IMG/VR virus record: IMGVR_UViG_3300008448_000231
Location: 1 to 39,738 of that record
DNA length: 39,738 bases
Origin: a virus
Direction: 5' to 3' (one strand)
Every line of letters begins with the position of its first letter. Position 1 is the first letter of the stretch. Positions 20,703 through 29,158 of this stretch are shown here, one piece after another. The notes below the pieces were generated by a model. It did no database searches, had not been told where the DNA came from, and was given only the letters and a program-made list of their open reading frames with translations. The position numbers and the translations under genes were made by a program.

Positions 20703-21098
20703 ATGGCCACAATTCTGCAAAAGATCGAGGCTAACGGCCTTCTCCGTCGCGTTCTTCGCGTTCCCGTTACCGTCGTCAACGGCGCGGCGGCTGGAACCTT
20801 CGTCGTTCCGACTGGCGCTGTCATCCATCATATCAACCGCGATACACCGATCAACATTCCAGGCTCGCCGACGAACTGCAACCTCCGCATCGGTTCCGCC
20901 GCTAATGGCCAGCAATACGTCGCTGACGTTGACGTCAAGGCGCAGGGCTATGCGGCGCTGACCGTTTTGTATGCGGCTCGCAACGTCGCCGAGACTGCCG
21001 ATGCGACATTCCACTTCACCGTTGCGTCGTCTGGTGGCACGGCTGCCGATCAAGACGGCTCGATCATCCTGTATGTGGAATACGCCATCCTTCCCTAA
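20703..21098 (+). CDS. Small beta-sandwich virion protein (putative decoration protein)
   Basis: 131 residues from ATG 20703, with a good GGAGG seven bases upstream. An upstream extension to 20598 is rejected on that ground. The sequence is beta-rich and low in charge (VLRVPVTVVNGAAAGTFVVP, ADVDVKAQGYAALTVLYAAR, DGSIILYVEYAILP), typical of capsid decoration or fibre-tip proteins. An inverted repeat CATTTT/AAAATG at 20668-20682 precedes it. Role inferred from composition and location. Confidence 0.7.
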   Translation: MATILQKIEANGLLRRVLRVPVTVVNGAAAGTFVVPTGAVIHHINRDTPINIPGSPTNCNLRIGSAANGQQYVADVDVKAQGYAALTVLYAARNVAETADATFHFTVASSGGTAADQDGSIILYVEYAILP

Positions 21099-21308
21099 TC
21101 ATCCCGCGCCTTCCTTAGCTGGACCCAACCCGAGCGGGGCAGATACCGTCCGACCTTACAGGCTGAAAAGCCAACCTGCGGCGCGGGCATCCTTCGGGGT
21201 GCGTTCGAGAGCGGGCAAGGCGGAAACGCTCGGACATAACCCAAACAGTCGCCAAGCCCAGAGCAGCGACAACACGGGACGGCTTGATTTTAGAGCCGCG
21301 TTTCAAAA
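21099..21308. other. Noncoding gap before terminase genes
   Basis: 210 bases with no supported gene. A UUCG-type hairpin is visible: GCATCC (21187-21192), loop TTCG, GGGTGC (21197-21202). No T-run follows. Being immediately upstream of the terminase genes, this is a candidate place for a packaging (pac/cos) site, but no defining motif can be seen. Confidence 0.35.
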
Positions 21309-21587
21309 ATGGTCGAGAAGACACACGGTGGCGCTCGTTTAGGCGCCGGAAGAAAGCCCGGCGCTATTCGCAAGGCGACGGCTGCGGCTCAAGCCAAAGC
21401 GGCTGAAACGGGCATACTCCCTTTGGACTTCATGCTTAAACACATGAGGGACGAAGGCGCTCCGATGGCTGAACGATTGGACATGGCGAAGGCTGCGGCC
21501 CCCTATATCCACGCGAAGCTGTCCAGCATCGAGGCCAGCGGTCCTGATGGCGGGGCGCTCCAAATCATTATCAATAAGCCCGCGTGA
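21309..21587 (+). CDS. Terminase small subunit-like protein
   Basis: 92 residues from ATG 21309 (MVEKTHGGARLGAGRKPGAI). The N-terminal basic GGARLGAGRKPG motif and the helical body (FMLKHMRDEGAPMAERLDMA, then KAAAPYIHAKLSS) match the small DNA-binding proteins that precede phage large terminases. It would recognise phage DNA for packaging. It overlaps the large terminase start by four bases (GTGA). No Shine-Dalgarno is obvious. Family call by pattern and position. Confidence 0.78.
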   Translation: MVEKTHGGARLGAGRKPGAIRKATAAAQAKAAETGILPLDFMLKHMRDEGAPMAERLDMAKAAAPYIHAKLSSIEASGPDGGALQIIINKPA

Positions 21588-22903
21588 AGGTTCACCTTCC
21601 GAACAACTGGACGCCGAGGGCATACCAGGAACCGCTCTGGAAGCATATGCACGGCGGCGGCAAGCGAGCGATTGCTATCTGGCCCCGGCGTCACGGCAAA
21701 GACGATCTCGCGCTTCACTTCACCGCGTGTGCCGCTCATGAAAGGGTTGGCGTTTATTGGCATTTGCTTCCGCAGCAGAATCAGGCCCGCAAGGCGATCT
21801 GGGATGCGGTAAACCCGCACACCGGCAGGCGGCGGATTGACGATGCGTTCCCGCAAGCATTGAGAGAGACGACCCGAGAGCAGGATATGCTAATCCGGTT
21901 TAAGACCGGAAGCACATGGCAGGTAATCGGGTCTGACAACTACGACGCTCTCGTGGGGACGCCGCCTATTGGGGTGGTGTTCTCTGAGTGGGCGTTGAGC
22001 AACCCGCAAGCGTGGTCTCTTATCCGCCCCATCCTGCTAGAAAACGGCGGCTGGGCTATTTTCATCACCACGCCGCGCGGACGCAATCACGCGCACCGAA
22101 TGTTCCAGATGGCGGAGCAATCGGAAGACTGGTTTGCGGAGCGATTAACATCGGACAGCACTGGGGTATTTACCCCGGAAGCATTGGCTACCGAGCGGGC
22201 CGAACTGATAGCTGAACGCGGCGACGGCGACGGCGAAGCGATCTTTGAGCAAGAGTATATGACCTCATGGTCAGCGGCTCTGCCGGGGGCCTACTACGCC
22301 AAATTGATCGACAAGGCCGAGACGGACAATCGGATTGGGTTCGTCCCATACAACCCGCAAAAGCAAGTTCATACGGCGTGGGACTTGGGCCGAAACGACG
22401 CGACTGTGATTTGGTTTGTCCAGCGCAACGGCACCGGCTGGGATGTGATTGACTATTACGCCAACACTAGCGTCGGCATCGATCACTACGTCAAGCACGT
22501 TAAGGATAAGGACTATAACTACGGCGAGCATCTTCTTCCGCATGACGCGGAAAACGAGGTTCTGGTCAGCACGACAGGTTCGATCAAAGAGACGGCAGAA
22601 AGTATGGGCCTCAAGGGCGTTCGTGTCGTGCCTCGCACTAAGTCGGTCGCGAACGACATTAACGAGGTTCGCCAGATTCTTCCGATGTGCCGGTTTGACA
22701 AAGATAAGTGCGAAAAGGGTCTCGACGCGCTGCGGTCCTATCGCCGTATCTGGGATGAAAAGCTAAAAGCCTACAGAGACACGCCGTTGCACGACTGGGC
22801 AAGCGACCCGGCTGACGCCTTTAGAACCTTTGCGGTCGGCAAGCCAAAAGACGTTAACGAGCATCCTTCGGCGCTGGTTATACCGAATTACGGAGCGGTG
22901 TGA
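21584..22903 (+). CDS. terL: Terminase large subunit
   Basis: 439 residues from GTG 21584. Walker A variant WPRRHGKDD at residues 33-41, Walker B GVVFSE at 130-135 and the coupling motif TTPRG at 162-166 define the packaging ATPase. The C-terminal nuclease shows AWDLGRNDAT (first Asp), LLPHDAENE and HDWASDPADAFR (last Asp). The RRHGKD Walker A resembles terminases of several podoviruses. It powers DNA into the prohead and cuts it. The stop overlaps a micro-ORF leading to the portal gene. Confidence 0.93.
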   Translation: MKVHLPNNWTPRAYQEPLWKHMHGGGKRAIAIWPRRHGKDDLALHFTACAAHERVGVYWHLLPQQNQARKAIWDAVNPHTGRRRIDDAFPQALRETTREQDMLIRFKTGSTWQVIGSDNYDALVGTPPIGVVFSEWALSNPQAWSLIRPILLENGGWAIFITTPRGRNHAHRMFQMAEQSEDWFAERLTSDSTGVFTPEALATERAELIAERGDGDGEAIFEQEYMTSWSAALPGAYYAKLIDKAETDNRIGFVPYNPQKQVHTAWDLGRNDATVIWFVQRNGTGWDVIDYYANTSVGIDHYVKHVKDKDYNYGEHLLPHDAENEVLVSTTGSIKETAESMGLKGVRVVPRTKSVANDINEVRQILPMCRFDKDKCEKGLDALRSYRRIWDEKLKAYRDTPLHDWASDPADAFRTFAVGKPKDVNEHPSALVIPNYGAV

Positions 22904-22938
22904 TGATTGAGTTCAAAATGACGGTAAGTGTCACCTGA
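22903..22938 (+). CDS. 11-codon coupling micro-ORF between terminase and portal
   Basis: ATG 22903 overlaps the terL stop (TGATG) and the micro-ORF stop overlaps the portal ATG at 22938 (TGATG). The peptide is MIEFKMTVSVT. It could carry ribosomes from terL to portal, or be a fossil of a longer gene. No independent evidence. Confidence 0.35.
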   Translation: MIEFKMTVSVT

Positions 22939-25088
22939 TGAAAACCGACCGTCTCGCATTGGTAGCCGACGAGTTCGCGCGGGCTGTTGGCCGCAGCACG
23001 GACGAGCTTAACGCCCAGCGTGAGAAAGCCCTGCAATATATCAAGGGCGTGATGGATGACGTTCCGTCGCTGCCCGGTCGCTCGTCGGCTTGCTCTACGG
23101 AAGTGTCAGACGCCATTGAGATGGCCCTTCCTGATCTGATTGAGATTTTCACCGGCGAGGACATTGCAACCTTCCGCCCAGTTGGTGAAGAGGATGTCGA
23201 GGCGGCGCAGCAAGAGACGGATTACGTCAAGCACGTCTTTTTCGAGGAAAACCCCGGCTTCCTCAATCTGTATAGCGCGATTAAGGATGCGCTCTCGATC
23301 AAAACCGGCGTGTTCAAGGTCTTTGGCGAGGAATACGAGGAGCCGGAAGAGGAGTTCGAGGGCCAGACCATCGACCAACTGGCATCGGCGGTGCAAAAGC
23401 ACGGCGACCGGGTTGAGCTAAAGTCTGACATTGGGGACATCACCGACCCGAACGCCACTGTCGATTTTTGCATTCGCAAGAAGAAGAAGTGGCGGGCGCG
23501 GGTTATGGCGGTTCCGCCCGAGGATTTCGGCGTATCGAAAGACACGGTTCGGCTGGCGGAAAGCCCGTATTGTTTTCATAAGACCCGGCTTCGCGCTTAT
23601 GAGCTAAAGCGCCGGGGCATTGATGCGGACAAGGTTGATAGCCTTCCCGCCTATGGGGTGATTGACAACCAGGTCAAGCAAGCCCGCGACCGGACGGATG
23701 AAACCGTTGATGATCGGGGCGGGCTAGGCGACCAACGCATTGTCGAAGTGGTCGAGCATTATATCGACGGCGAGGACGGGCGGTATCGGCTGCTGACGGA
23801 CGGTTCGGCCTTGAGCCTGCTGGAAGAGGAAGAGCATCCAGGGATCCCGTTTGCGGCGATTGCGCCTTACATTGTGCCTCATCAGTTCATCGGGGAATCG
23901 GTCGCTGACCGCCTGATTGAGATACAGAAAATCAACACCGTGCTGACGCGGATGACGCTGGATTCGGGCTATTTCGCCCTTAATCAGCGGATGCAGGTCA
24001 ACATGGACATGGCGAACGAGTGGACGATCCCCGATCTGCTGCTGAATGAGCCTAACAGGCCGGTTCGGACGCGCGGGGATGCGGTCAAGCCGTTGACGTC
24101 GGGTGGTCTGTCGTTTGACACGCTGTCGGCTATTGAGCATTTCGCGGTCGCTGGCGAAAAACGGACGGGCATCGTTCGCAACTCGCAAGGGCTGAACCCC
24201 GACACGCTGCACGATACGGCGCGGGGCGCGATGGCGCTGATGTCGGAATCGCAAAAGCGCATTCGCTTGATCGCTTCGATCTTGGCTCATACCGGGATTA
24301 AGGACGTGTTCCTGCTGTTGCATCGTTTGCTTCGCCAGAACGCGACGCAAGCGGAGACGGTGCGGCTTCGCGGCAAGTGGGTGGATGTGGACCCGTCCGC
24401 TTGGGCTAATCGGCAGGACATGACGATTGAAGTCGGTGTCGGGTCGGCTGGCAAAGAGGCCGAGATGGCACGGATGCAAGCGGGCCTTGTGACGATGCAA
24501 GAGATTGTCTCGATGCAAGGCGGCGTGAACGGGCCGTTGGTGAAGATTGAGAACATCTACGCCTATCTCAAGCGGTATTTTGAGAAGGGTCTGGACTTCA
24601 AGTCCGCTGACCCGTTCCTGACTGACCCGGCTGAACAAGAGCAAGAACCGCAAGAGCCGCCCCCGCCTGACCCGGCTGTCATGGAGGCACAAGCCAAGCT
24701 GCAAATGGCGCAACAGGAGGCGCAGGCCAAGCAGGAACTGGCCATGCAGCAAGCTCAAGCCGACGTGCAACTGGCCCAAGCCAAGGCGCAGGCCGAGATT
24801 GAGACTGCCCGGGCTATCGCTCAAGAGAAGTCGGCCCTTGCCCGCGCGGAGGCCGAGGAACGCGCCCTGCTGAAGCGTCAAGAGAACGCGGAGGCCATGC
24901 AAATGAAGCGCGAAATGGCGGCGTTTGAGCTTCAACACAAACGCGACATTGCCGAGGTCGAGCTTCAACAGCGGGCGCGTGAGATTGAGATTGAAGGCCA
25001 GCTTAAGGCGTCGGCTATCTTGATGAACGCGCAAAGCGAAAGCCAAAAGATTTCTAACGGCGTCGAGATTGGCGGGGAGCCGGGATGA
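22938..25088 (+). CDS. Portal protein
   Basis: 716 residues. The N-terminus (DELNAQREKALQYIKGVMDD) and the segment MALPDLIEIFTGEDIATFRP are typical of large podovirus portals. Later landmarks include VPPEDFGVSKDT, IPFAAIAPYIVPHQFIGESV, ADRLIEIQKINTVLTRMTLD and GIVRNSQGLNPDTLHDTARG. Residues about 560-700 form a long Gln/Ala coiled coil (AQAKLQMAQQEAQAKQELAM), probably a barrel-like helical crown. It forms the dodecameric channel for packaging and ejection. Position directly after terminase supports the call. Confidence 0.92.
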   Translation: MKTDRLALVADEFARAVGRSTDELNAQREKALQYIKGVMDDVPSLPGRSSACSTEVSDAIEMALPDLIEIFTGEDIATFRPVGEEDVEAAQQETDYVKHVFFEENPGFLNLYSAIKDALSIKTGVFKVFGEEYEEPEEEFEGQTIDQLASAVQKHGDRVELKSDIGDITDPNATVDFCIRKKKKWRARVMAVPPEDFGVSKDTVRLAESPYCFHKTRLRAYELKRRGIDADKVDSLPAYGVIDNQVKQARDRTDETVDDRGGLGDQRIVEVVEHYIDGEDGRYRLLTDGSALSLLEEEEHPGIPFAAIAPYIVPHQFIGESVADRLIEIQKINTVLTRMTLDSGYFALNQRMQVNMDMANEWTIPDLLLNEPNRPVRTRGDAVKPLTSGGLSFDTLSAIEHFAVAGEKRTGIVRNSQGLNPDTLHDTARGAMALMSESQKRIRLIASILAHTGIKDVFLLLHRLLRQNATQAETVRLRGKWVDVDPSAWANRQDMTIEVGVGSAGKEAEMARMQAGLVTMQEIVSMQGGVNGPLVKIENIYAYLKRYFEKGLDFKSADPFLTDPAEQEQEPQEPPPPDPAVMEAQAKLQMAQQEAQAKQELAMQQAQADVQLAQAKAQAEIETARAIAQEKSALARAEAEERALLKRQENAEAMQMKREMAAFELQHKRDIAEVELQQRAREIEIEGQLKASAILMNAQSESQKISNGVEIGGEPG

Positions 25089-25330
25089 ACGCGGCGGAAA
25101 CCATCGCGCTAGGTGCTGCTGCAAAGCAGGCGCTGGACGTTCTTGACCCCGCGCTGGATGCCGTGAGGGCGGATATTGTGAAGCGGCTGATTGCTACGGC
25201 ACCGGCTGATACGGCGACGATTTTGGGCCTTCACGCCGCAATCCAGGCGACCAACTCAACCCGGCAGATGATCTGCGAGTTTATTGCAAACGGGCAGATT
25301 GCCGAACATCACCTTTCTGCCGGGGAATAA
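25085..25330 (+). CDS. Small hypothetical morphogenesis protein
   Basis: 81 residues, overlapping the portal stop. Helical throughout (MNAAETIALGAAAKQALDVL, then ADTATILGLHAAIQATNSTR). Small genes of this kind often lie between portal and scaffold in podoviruses. Function unknown. Confidence 0.65.
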   Translation: MNAAETIALGAAAKQALDVLDPALDAVRADIVKRLIATAPADTATILGLHAAIQATNSTRQMICEFIANGQIAEHHLSAGE

Positions 25331-25379
25331 CCCGGTCCTAGACGCCAAGCCTTGAGCAGCGTCGCACCCCTGAGAAACT

Positions 25380-26366
25380 ATGTCTGACACGTCCCCAGCG
25401 ACGCGCGAGAGCGTCGTGGCCGAACTTATGGCCGAAGCCATGCCCCCTGCGGTCGAAGAGACTGCACCGCCCCCGGAAGCGCCCGTAGAGGCCGCTGAGA
25501 CAGAACCGGACCCCATTCCAGAAGGTGACCAGCCTTCTGACCTCGAAGCACCGGAAACGGCAAGCGACGAGGCCGAGGAACAACCCGAACCGGAAACCCC
25601 GGCAATCGAGGCCCCTCATTTCTGGTCAGCGGAAGCGAAAGCTCGCTTTGGAGAACTGCCCCCCGATCTTCAACTGGTTGTGTTGGAGAACGAGAAGGCA
25701 GGTTCCCGAGCACTGACGCTGAAGCTCGAAGAGGCCGCTGCTATCCGTAAGGAAGCGACGGCGAAGGCCAAGGAGCTATCATCGCTCAACGCCCGCATTG
25801 CCGAGGCTGCAATAAAAGCAGAACAAGCGATTGTGGACCGATGGGCGGGGATGACGCCGCAAGCCTGGCTGCGGCTCGCGCATGACGACCCGGCTAAATA
25901 CACCAAATACAAGGCCCAGTTCGAAGCCGAACAGACCGTCATCCAGCAAGCGATGCTTGCCAAGGAAGACGCTGAACGGGTCGCGCGTGGCCAATGGCGT
26001 GACGAACAGGTCGAGGCTCTCAAGACCGCCTGTCCCCCGCTTGTTGACCCGGTTGAAGGGACTGCCAACCTCGGCAAGCTCTCTGACTATCTGGTCGCGC
26101 AAGGGGTGGCGGAACAAGACCTCCCGAACGTCGGCGCTCTCGAAATGACCGTGGCGTGGAAGGCCATGCAGTTTGATGAACTGCAAAAGCTCAAGCCCAC
26201 GCTGAAAGCACAGCCGAAGTCGGCCCTGAAACCATCAGCGGCCCCTCCGTCTATTCCCTCCGCACAGCGCGAACTCCAAACCCTCAAGAATCGGTTTGCC
26301 CAGACGGGCAGTCGAGAGGATGCGGTCGCGCTCATGCTCGCTGAAGGGCGAGTGAAAGGTAACTAA
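25380..26366 (+). CDS. Scaffolding protein (putative)
   Basis: 328 residues. The N-terminal 80 residues are acidic and Pro/Glu-rich (EETAPPPEAPVEAAETEPDP). The middle is a long charged helix with coiled-coil features (LEEAAAIRKEATAKAKELSS), then more helices, and the C-terminus is basic (QRELQTLKNRFAQTGSREDA). Such a composition just before the capsid gene, ending one base before its ATG, is typical of phage scaffolding proteins that guide prohead assembly. Confidence 0.85.
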   Translation: MSDTSPATRESVVAELMAEAMPPAVEETAPPPEAPVEAAETEPDPIPEGDQPSDLEAPETASDEAEEQPEPETPAIEAPHFWSAEAKARFGELPPDLQLVVLENEKAGSRALTLKLEEAAAIRKEATAKAKELSSLNARIAEAAIKAEQAIVDRWAGMTPQAWLRLAHDDPAKYTKYKAQFEAEQTVIQQAMLAKEDAERVARGQWRDEQVEALKTACPPLVDPVEGTANLGKLSDYLVAQGVAEQDLPNVGALEMTVAWKAMQFDELQKLKPTLKAQPKSALKPSAAPPSIPSAQRELQTLKNRFAQTGSREDAVALMLAEGRVKGN

Positions 26367-26367
26367 T

Positions 26368-27318
26368 ATGGCCGTTCCGTCGAATACCCAACAAACCTTC
26401 GCCACCGTTGGCAACCGCGAAGACCTCGAAAACAAAATCTACAAAATCGCCGCCAACAAAACCCCGTTCACCTCGAACATCGGCAAAGAGAAGGCGTCGT
26501 CCACCTATCACGAGTGGCAGACGTTCTCGCTCCGCACCCCGGATGCCCAGAACAAGCAAGTTCAAGGCGACACCACCAACGCGACCGCCGCCAAAATCAC
26601 GGCCCGCGTCGGCAACCGCACCCAAATCTTCAAAGAGATGGGGTCGGTTTCCGGCACTCAAGAGGCTATGGACCACGCTGGTGTCGCGTCGGAACTGGCA
26701 TGGCAGAAAGTCCAAAAGGGCGAAGAACTGGCAACGGACATCGAAGCCCGTATGCTTGGCAACTTCGCCTCGGTGACTGGCGATGCCTCGACTGCTGCCG
26801 AATCGGCTGGCGCTCTGGCGTGGCTGTCGTCCAACGTCTCGCGCGGCGCTGGCGGCTCGTCCGGTGGTTTCTCGGGCGGTAACGTGGCTGCTGCCACCAA
26901 CGGCACTCAGCGGGCCTTCACCGAAGCCCTGCTGAAGACCGTGCTGGCATCGGCGTTCAATAACGGTGCGCGTCCCTCGCAAGCCTATATGAGCGCCACT
27001 CAAAAGCAGCAGTTCTCGGCCTTCACCGGCATTGCCGACATTCGTAAGGATGCCGGTAACGGTCAAGCTACCATCGTGGGCGCTGCTGACGTCTATGTCT
27101 CGGATTTCGGCGCTATCTCGACGGTTCCGGTCCAGTATGGCCTGACCCGCGACGTGCTGCTGATTGACCCGGAATATTGGGCGGTCGGCACACTGCGTCC
27201 GATGAAGGATGAGATGCTGGCCAAGGTCGGTGACGCGATGCCGTTCCAAATCATCGCCGAGAAGACCCTGATCTGCCGTAATCAGCGCTCGTCCGCTGTT
27301 ATTGCCGACCTGATCTAA
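26368..27318 (+). CDS. Major capsid protein, SU10/DUF5309 type
   Basis: 316 residues. The start AVPSNTQQTFATVGNREDLE, then NKIYKIAANKTPFTSNIGKE and YHEWQTFSLRTPDAQNKQVQ, matches the DUF5309 / SU10 major capsid family. Later landmarks are RVGNRTQIFKEMGSVSGTQE, LLKTVLASAFNNGARPSQAY and VLLIDPEYWAVGTLRPMKDE. HK97-fold subunits build the icosahedral head. It follows scaffold by one base and ends shortly before a strong terminator, consistent with very high expression. Confidence 0.93.
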   Translation: MAVPSNTQQTFATVGNREDLENKIYKIAANKTPFTSNIGKEKASSTYHEWQTFSLRTPDAQNKQVQGDTTNATAAKITARVGNRTQIFKEMGSVSGTQEAMDHAGVASELAWQKVQKGEELATDIEARMLGNFASVTGDASTAAESAGALAWLSSNVSRGAGGSSGGFSGGNVAAATNGTQRAFTEALLKTVLASAFNNGARPSQAYMSATQKQQFSAFTGIADIRKDAGNGQATIVGAADVYVSDFGAISTVPVQYGLTRDVLLIDPEYWAVGTLRPMKDEMLAKVGDAMPFQIIAEKTLICRNQRSSAVIADLI

Positions 27319-27326
27319 GCGACCGA

Positions 27327-27353
27327 GGGGGCGGGGAAACTCGCCCCCTTTTT
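27327..27353 (+). terminator. Terminator or attenuator after the capsid gene
   Basis: Perfect 7-bp stem GGGGGCG (27327-27333) and CGCCCCC (27342-27348), loop of eight bases, then TTTTT (27349-27353). Late genes continue downstream without a visible promoter, so it probably lets part of the transcription through and lowers expression relative to capsid. Confidence 0.85.
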
Positions 27354-27379
27354 CCTGTCAACAATCGAAAGGGCCTAGC

Positions 27380-27622
27380 ATGGCCAAATCACAAGCCGAG
27401 TTCCGGGGCGCTGACGCTGGGGCCGTTTCTGTCGTAGCCGACCCCATCGTGAACGTCCGTGTCCTCAAGAAGGGCGACGGTAAAGTCAGCACTGGCGCTC
27501 ATACCAACCGGGGCGGTGAAGAGCTTTACGAATACGGCGACCATTTCGAGATTGCCAAATCCATCGCGGACGAACTTGAAGACCGTGGCTATGTCGAGAT
27601 TGTCGAGGCTGCTAAAAAGTGA
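27380..27622 (+). CDS. Small hypothetical head protein
   Basis: 80 residues from ATG 27380, with GAAAGGG seven bases upstream. VADPIVNVRVLKKGDGKVST, then GAHTNRGGEELYEYGDHFEI, resembles short beta-rich proteins located right after major capsid genes in several podoviruses. A role in head completion or decoration is a guess. The stop overlaps the next GTG start. Confidence 0.68.
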   Translation: MAKSQAEFRGADAGAVSVVADPIVNVRVLKKGDGKVSTGAHTNRGGEELYEYGDHFEIAKSIADELEDRGYVEIVEAAKK

Positions 27623-27966
27623 GCGGCTGGCGGTTCGGTCATCAAGATAAAGACGGAATCGTCAAGCATTGGAGGCCCGACGGTTCTGGTGGGGTAGAGG
27701 TTCGCATCTCTCAAGATGTCGCGCCCTTGCTAGACCGCAACCGGGCGATGGCGAACCACAATGACGGATATACCGAAAGCCGGGAGATGCGCCGTGTGGC
27801 GTCGGTTCCGGCTATCGTTCGGCAAAAGTGGTTAATCGAGGAGGGTTGGGATATGATGGACCCGGCCCACGCTGACAAACTGGCCCGCAAGCTCAATGAC
27901 CCAGACTGGTCCTATCTCCGCACGGCTCCGGGCAAGCTGGGTGTTTCTAACGGGGTGATGCGATGA
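27619..27966 (+). CDS. Hypothetical head protein (GTG start)
   Basis: 115 residues from GTG 27619 overlapping the previous stop. SGWRFGHQDKDGIVKHWRPD, RISQDVAPLLDRNRAMANHN, and VPAIVRQKWLIEEGWDMMDP have the pattern of a protein found next to head-tail adaptors in podoviruses (DV.PLLDRN...). Function not established. Confidence 0.7.
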   Translation: MSGWRFGHQDKDGIVKHWRPDGSGGVEVRISQDVAPLLDRNRAMANHNDGYTESREMRRVASVPAIVRQKWLIEEGWDMMDPAHADKLARKLNDPDWSYLRTAPGKLGVSNGVMR

Positions 27967-28547
27967 GCCTCGATACCTATGATGGCTTGAAGGCGGCGAT
28001 TGCCTCAACGCTGAATAAGACCAACCTGACGGCGTATATTCCTGACTTCATCACCTTGGCGGAAGCCGTGATGGGGCGGGAGATTACGGCGATTGGCCAG
28101 GTTGATACCTATGCCGACGTCCAGATAGATGAGGACGGCTGGGTTCTGCCGTGTAGCGCGGACGACTTGCTCTCGGTAACGTATGAGGGCAACCCGCTGA
28201 CCTATCTGTCGCCGGATAGGGTGGGGGAGGTGGTTAGCACCAACCCCGGCTACTATACGATTGACGGGCAGACGTTGCGGGTTGCTCCTACAGGGACGGT
28301 CACGGTTCGTTTGACGAAGGCGTTTTGCCCGCTGTCATCTTCGGTGCCGTATAACTGGCTGCTGCGGTCTCATCCCGACGCCTATCTGTATGGGGCGCTT
28401 ATGCAGGCCGCGCCGTTTTTGCGTGATGATGAGCGCATCCCGGTTTGGGGTCAGTTTTTCTCCAGCGCGATTGACAGCATTAACCAACGCGAGATTAAGC
28501 GCCAGGTTGGCGGGGTATTGCGCGTTCAAGCAGGGCCGACGCCATGA
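27963..28547 (+). CDS. Head-tail adaptor protein (P22 gp4-like slot)
   Basis: 194 residues. LDTYDGLKAAIASTLNKTNL, YIPDFITLAEAVMGREITAI, LPCSADDLLSVTYEGNPLTY, and LLRSHPDAYLYGALMQAAPF form the typical pattern of podoviral adaptors: N-terminal helices, a beta domain, then a helical end. Adaptors bind under the portal and start the short tail. Start overlaps the upstream stop (ATGA). Confidence 0.8.
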   Translation: MSLDTYDGLKAAIASTLNKTNLTAYIPDFITLAEAVMGREITAIGQVDTYADVQIDEDGWVLPCSADDLLSVTYEGNPLTYLSPDRVGEVVSTNPGYYTIDGQTLRVAPTGTVTVRLTKAFCPLSSSVPYNWLLRSHPDAYLYGALMQAAPFLRDDERIPVWGQFFSSAIDSINQREIKRQVGGVLRVQAGPTP

Positions 28548-29158
28548 CCGCTATCACTTACACCGGCGCGACTCCTACGGTTGGCGCTGACGAGGACACA
28601 TGGGGGACGGAACTTAACGTCTCGCTGGGCCAGATTGCCGCTGACCTTTCGATGCTCAACACGATGCCCGCTAACAGCATCATGGGGCGCAATGAGGGAA
28701 CGTCGGGCGAGGCTGAACGGCTTACGGTCACCGAGGCCACGGCGATGCTTAATAACGCCGTGGGCGCTACGCAATCGGTAGCGGGAACGAAAGGCCTTGT
28801 TCCGGCTGCCCCGGCTGGCGACCAACACAAGGTGCTGACCGGCGGCGGGACGTTTCAGGCGGGCTATGGCCGGGCGTTCGGGTGCATCATCAACTCGACA
28901 AGCGTCAACGGCTCTACCCCGACGATTGCGGCGGCTACGAACGTGGCCAGCATCTCCAATGTTACCGAGAACGCTGGCGTCGCCTTCGCTGATCTGACTT
29001 TCACTAACGCATTGCCGTCAACATCCTATGCGGTTCACGTCAGTCGCAAAAATCCGAGCGGAACGACGGAGTCATACGACAACACCGCAACAGGTTCTGT
29101 TCGGATTTACTGGTCCACTCAAAACCCCGCCGTTATCTCGGTTTCCGGTTTCGCCTAA
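28544..29158 (+). CDS. Virion protein with fibre-like N-terminal motif
   Basis: 204 residues. TAITYTGATPTVGADEDTWG, then TELNVSLGQIAADLSMLNTM, is the N-terminal pattern of phage fibre or appendage proteins (..DTWG..LN..L). The C-terminal domain is beta-rich (ATGSVRIYWSTQNPAVISVS). It lies between the adaptor and the stabilisation protein. A tail fibre or receptor-related role is likely but not proven. It overlaps both neighbours. Confidence 0.75.
   Translation: MTAITYTGATPTVGADEDTWGTELNVSLGQIAADLSMLNTMPANSIMGRNEGTSGEAERLTVTEATAMLNNAVGATQSVAGTKGLVPAAPAGDQHKVLTGGGTFQAGYGRAFGCIINSTSVNGSTPTIAAATNVASISNVTENAGVAFADLTFTNALPSTSYAVHVSRKNPSGTTESYDNTATGSVRIYWSTQNPAVISVSGFA

Noticed and set aside
23724-25124. 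A 466-codon open frame on the minus strand
   Set aside because: It mirrors the portal gene with His/Arg/Leu-rich nonsense composition. The portal frame is clearly the real one.
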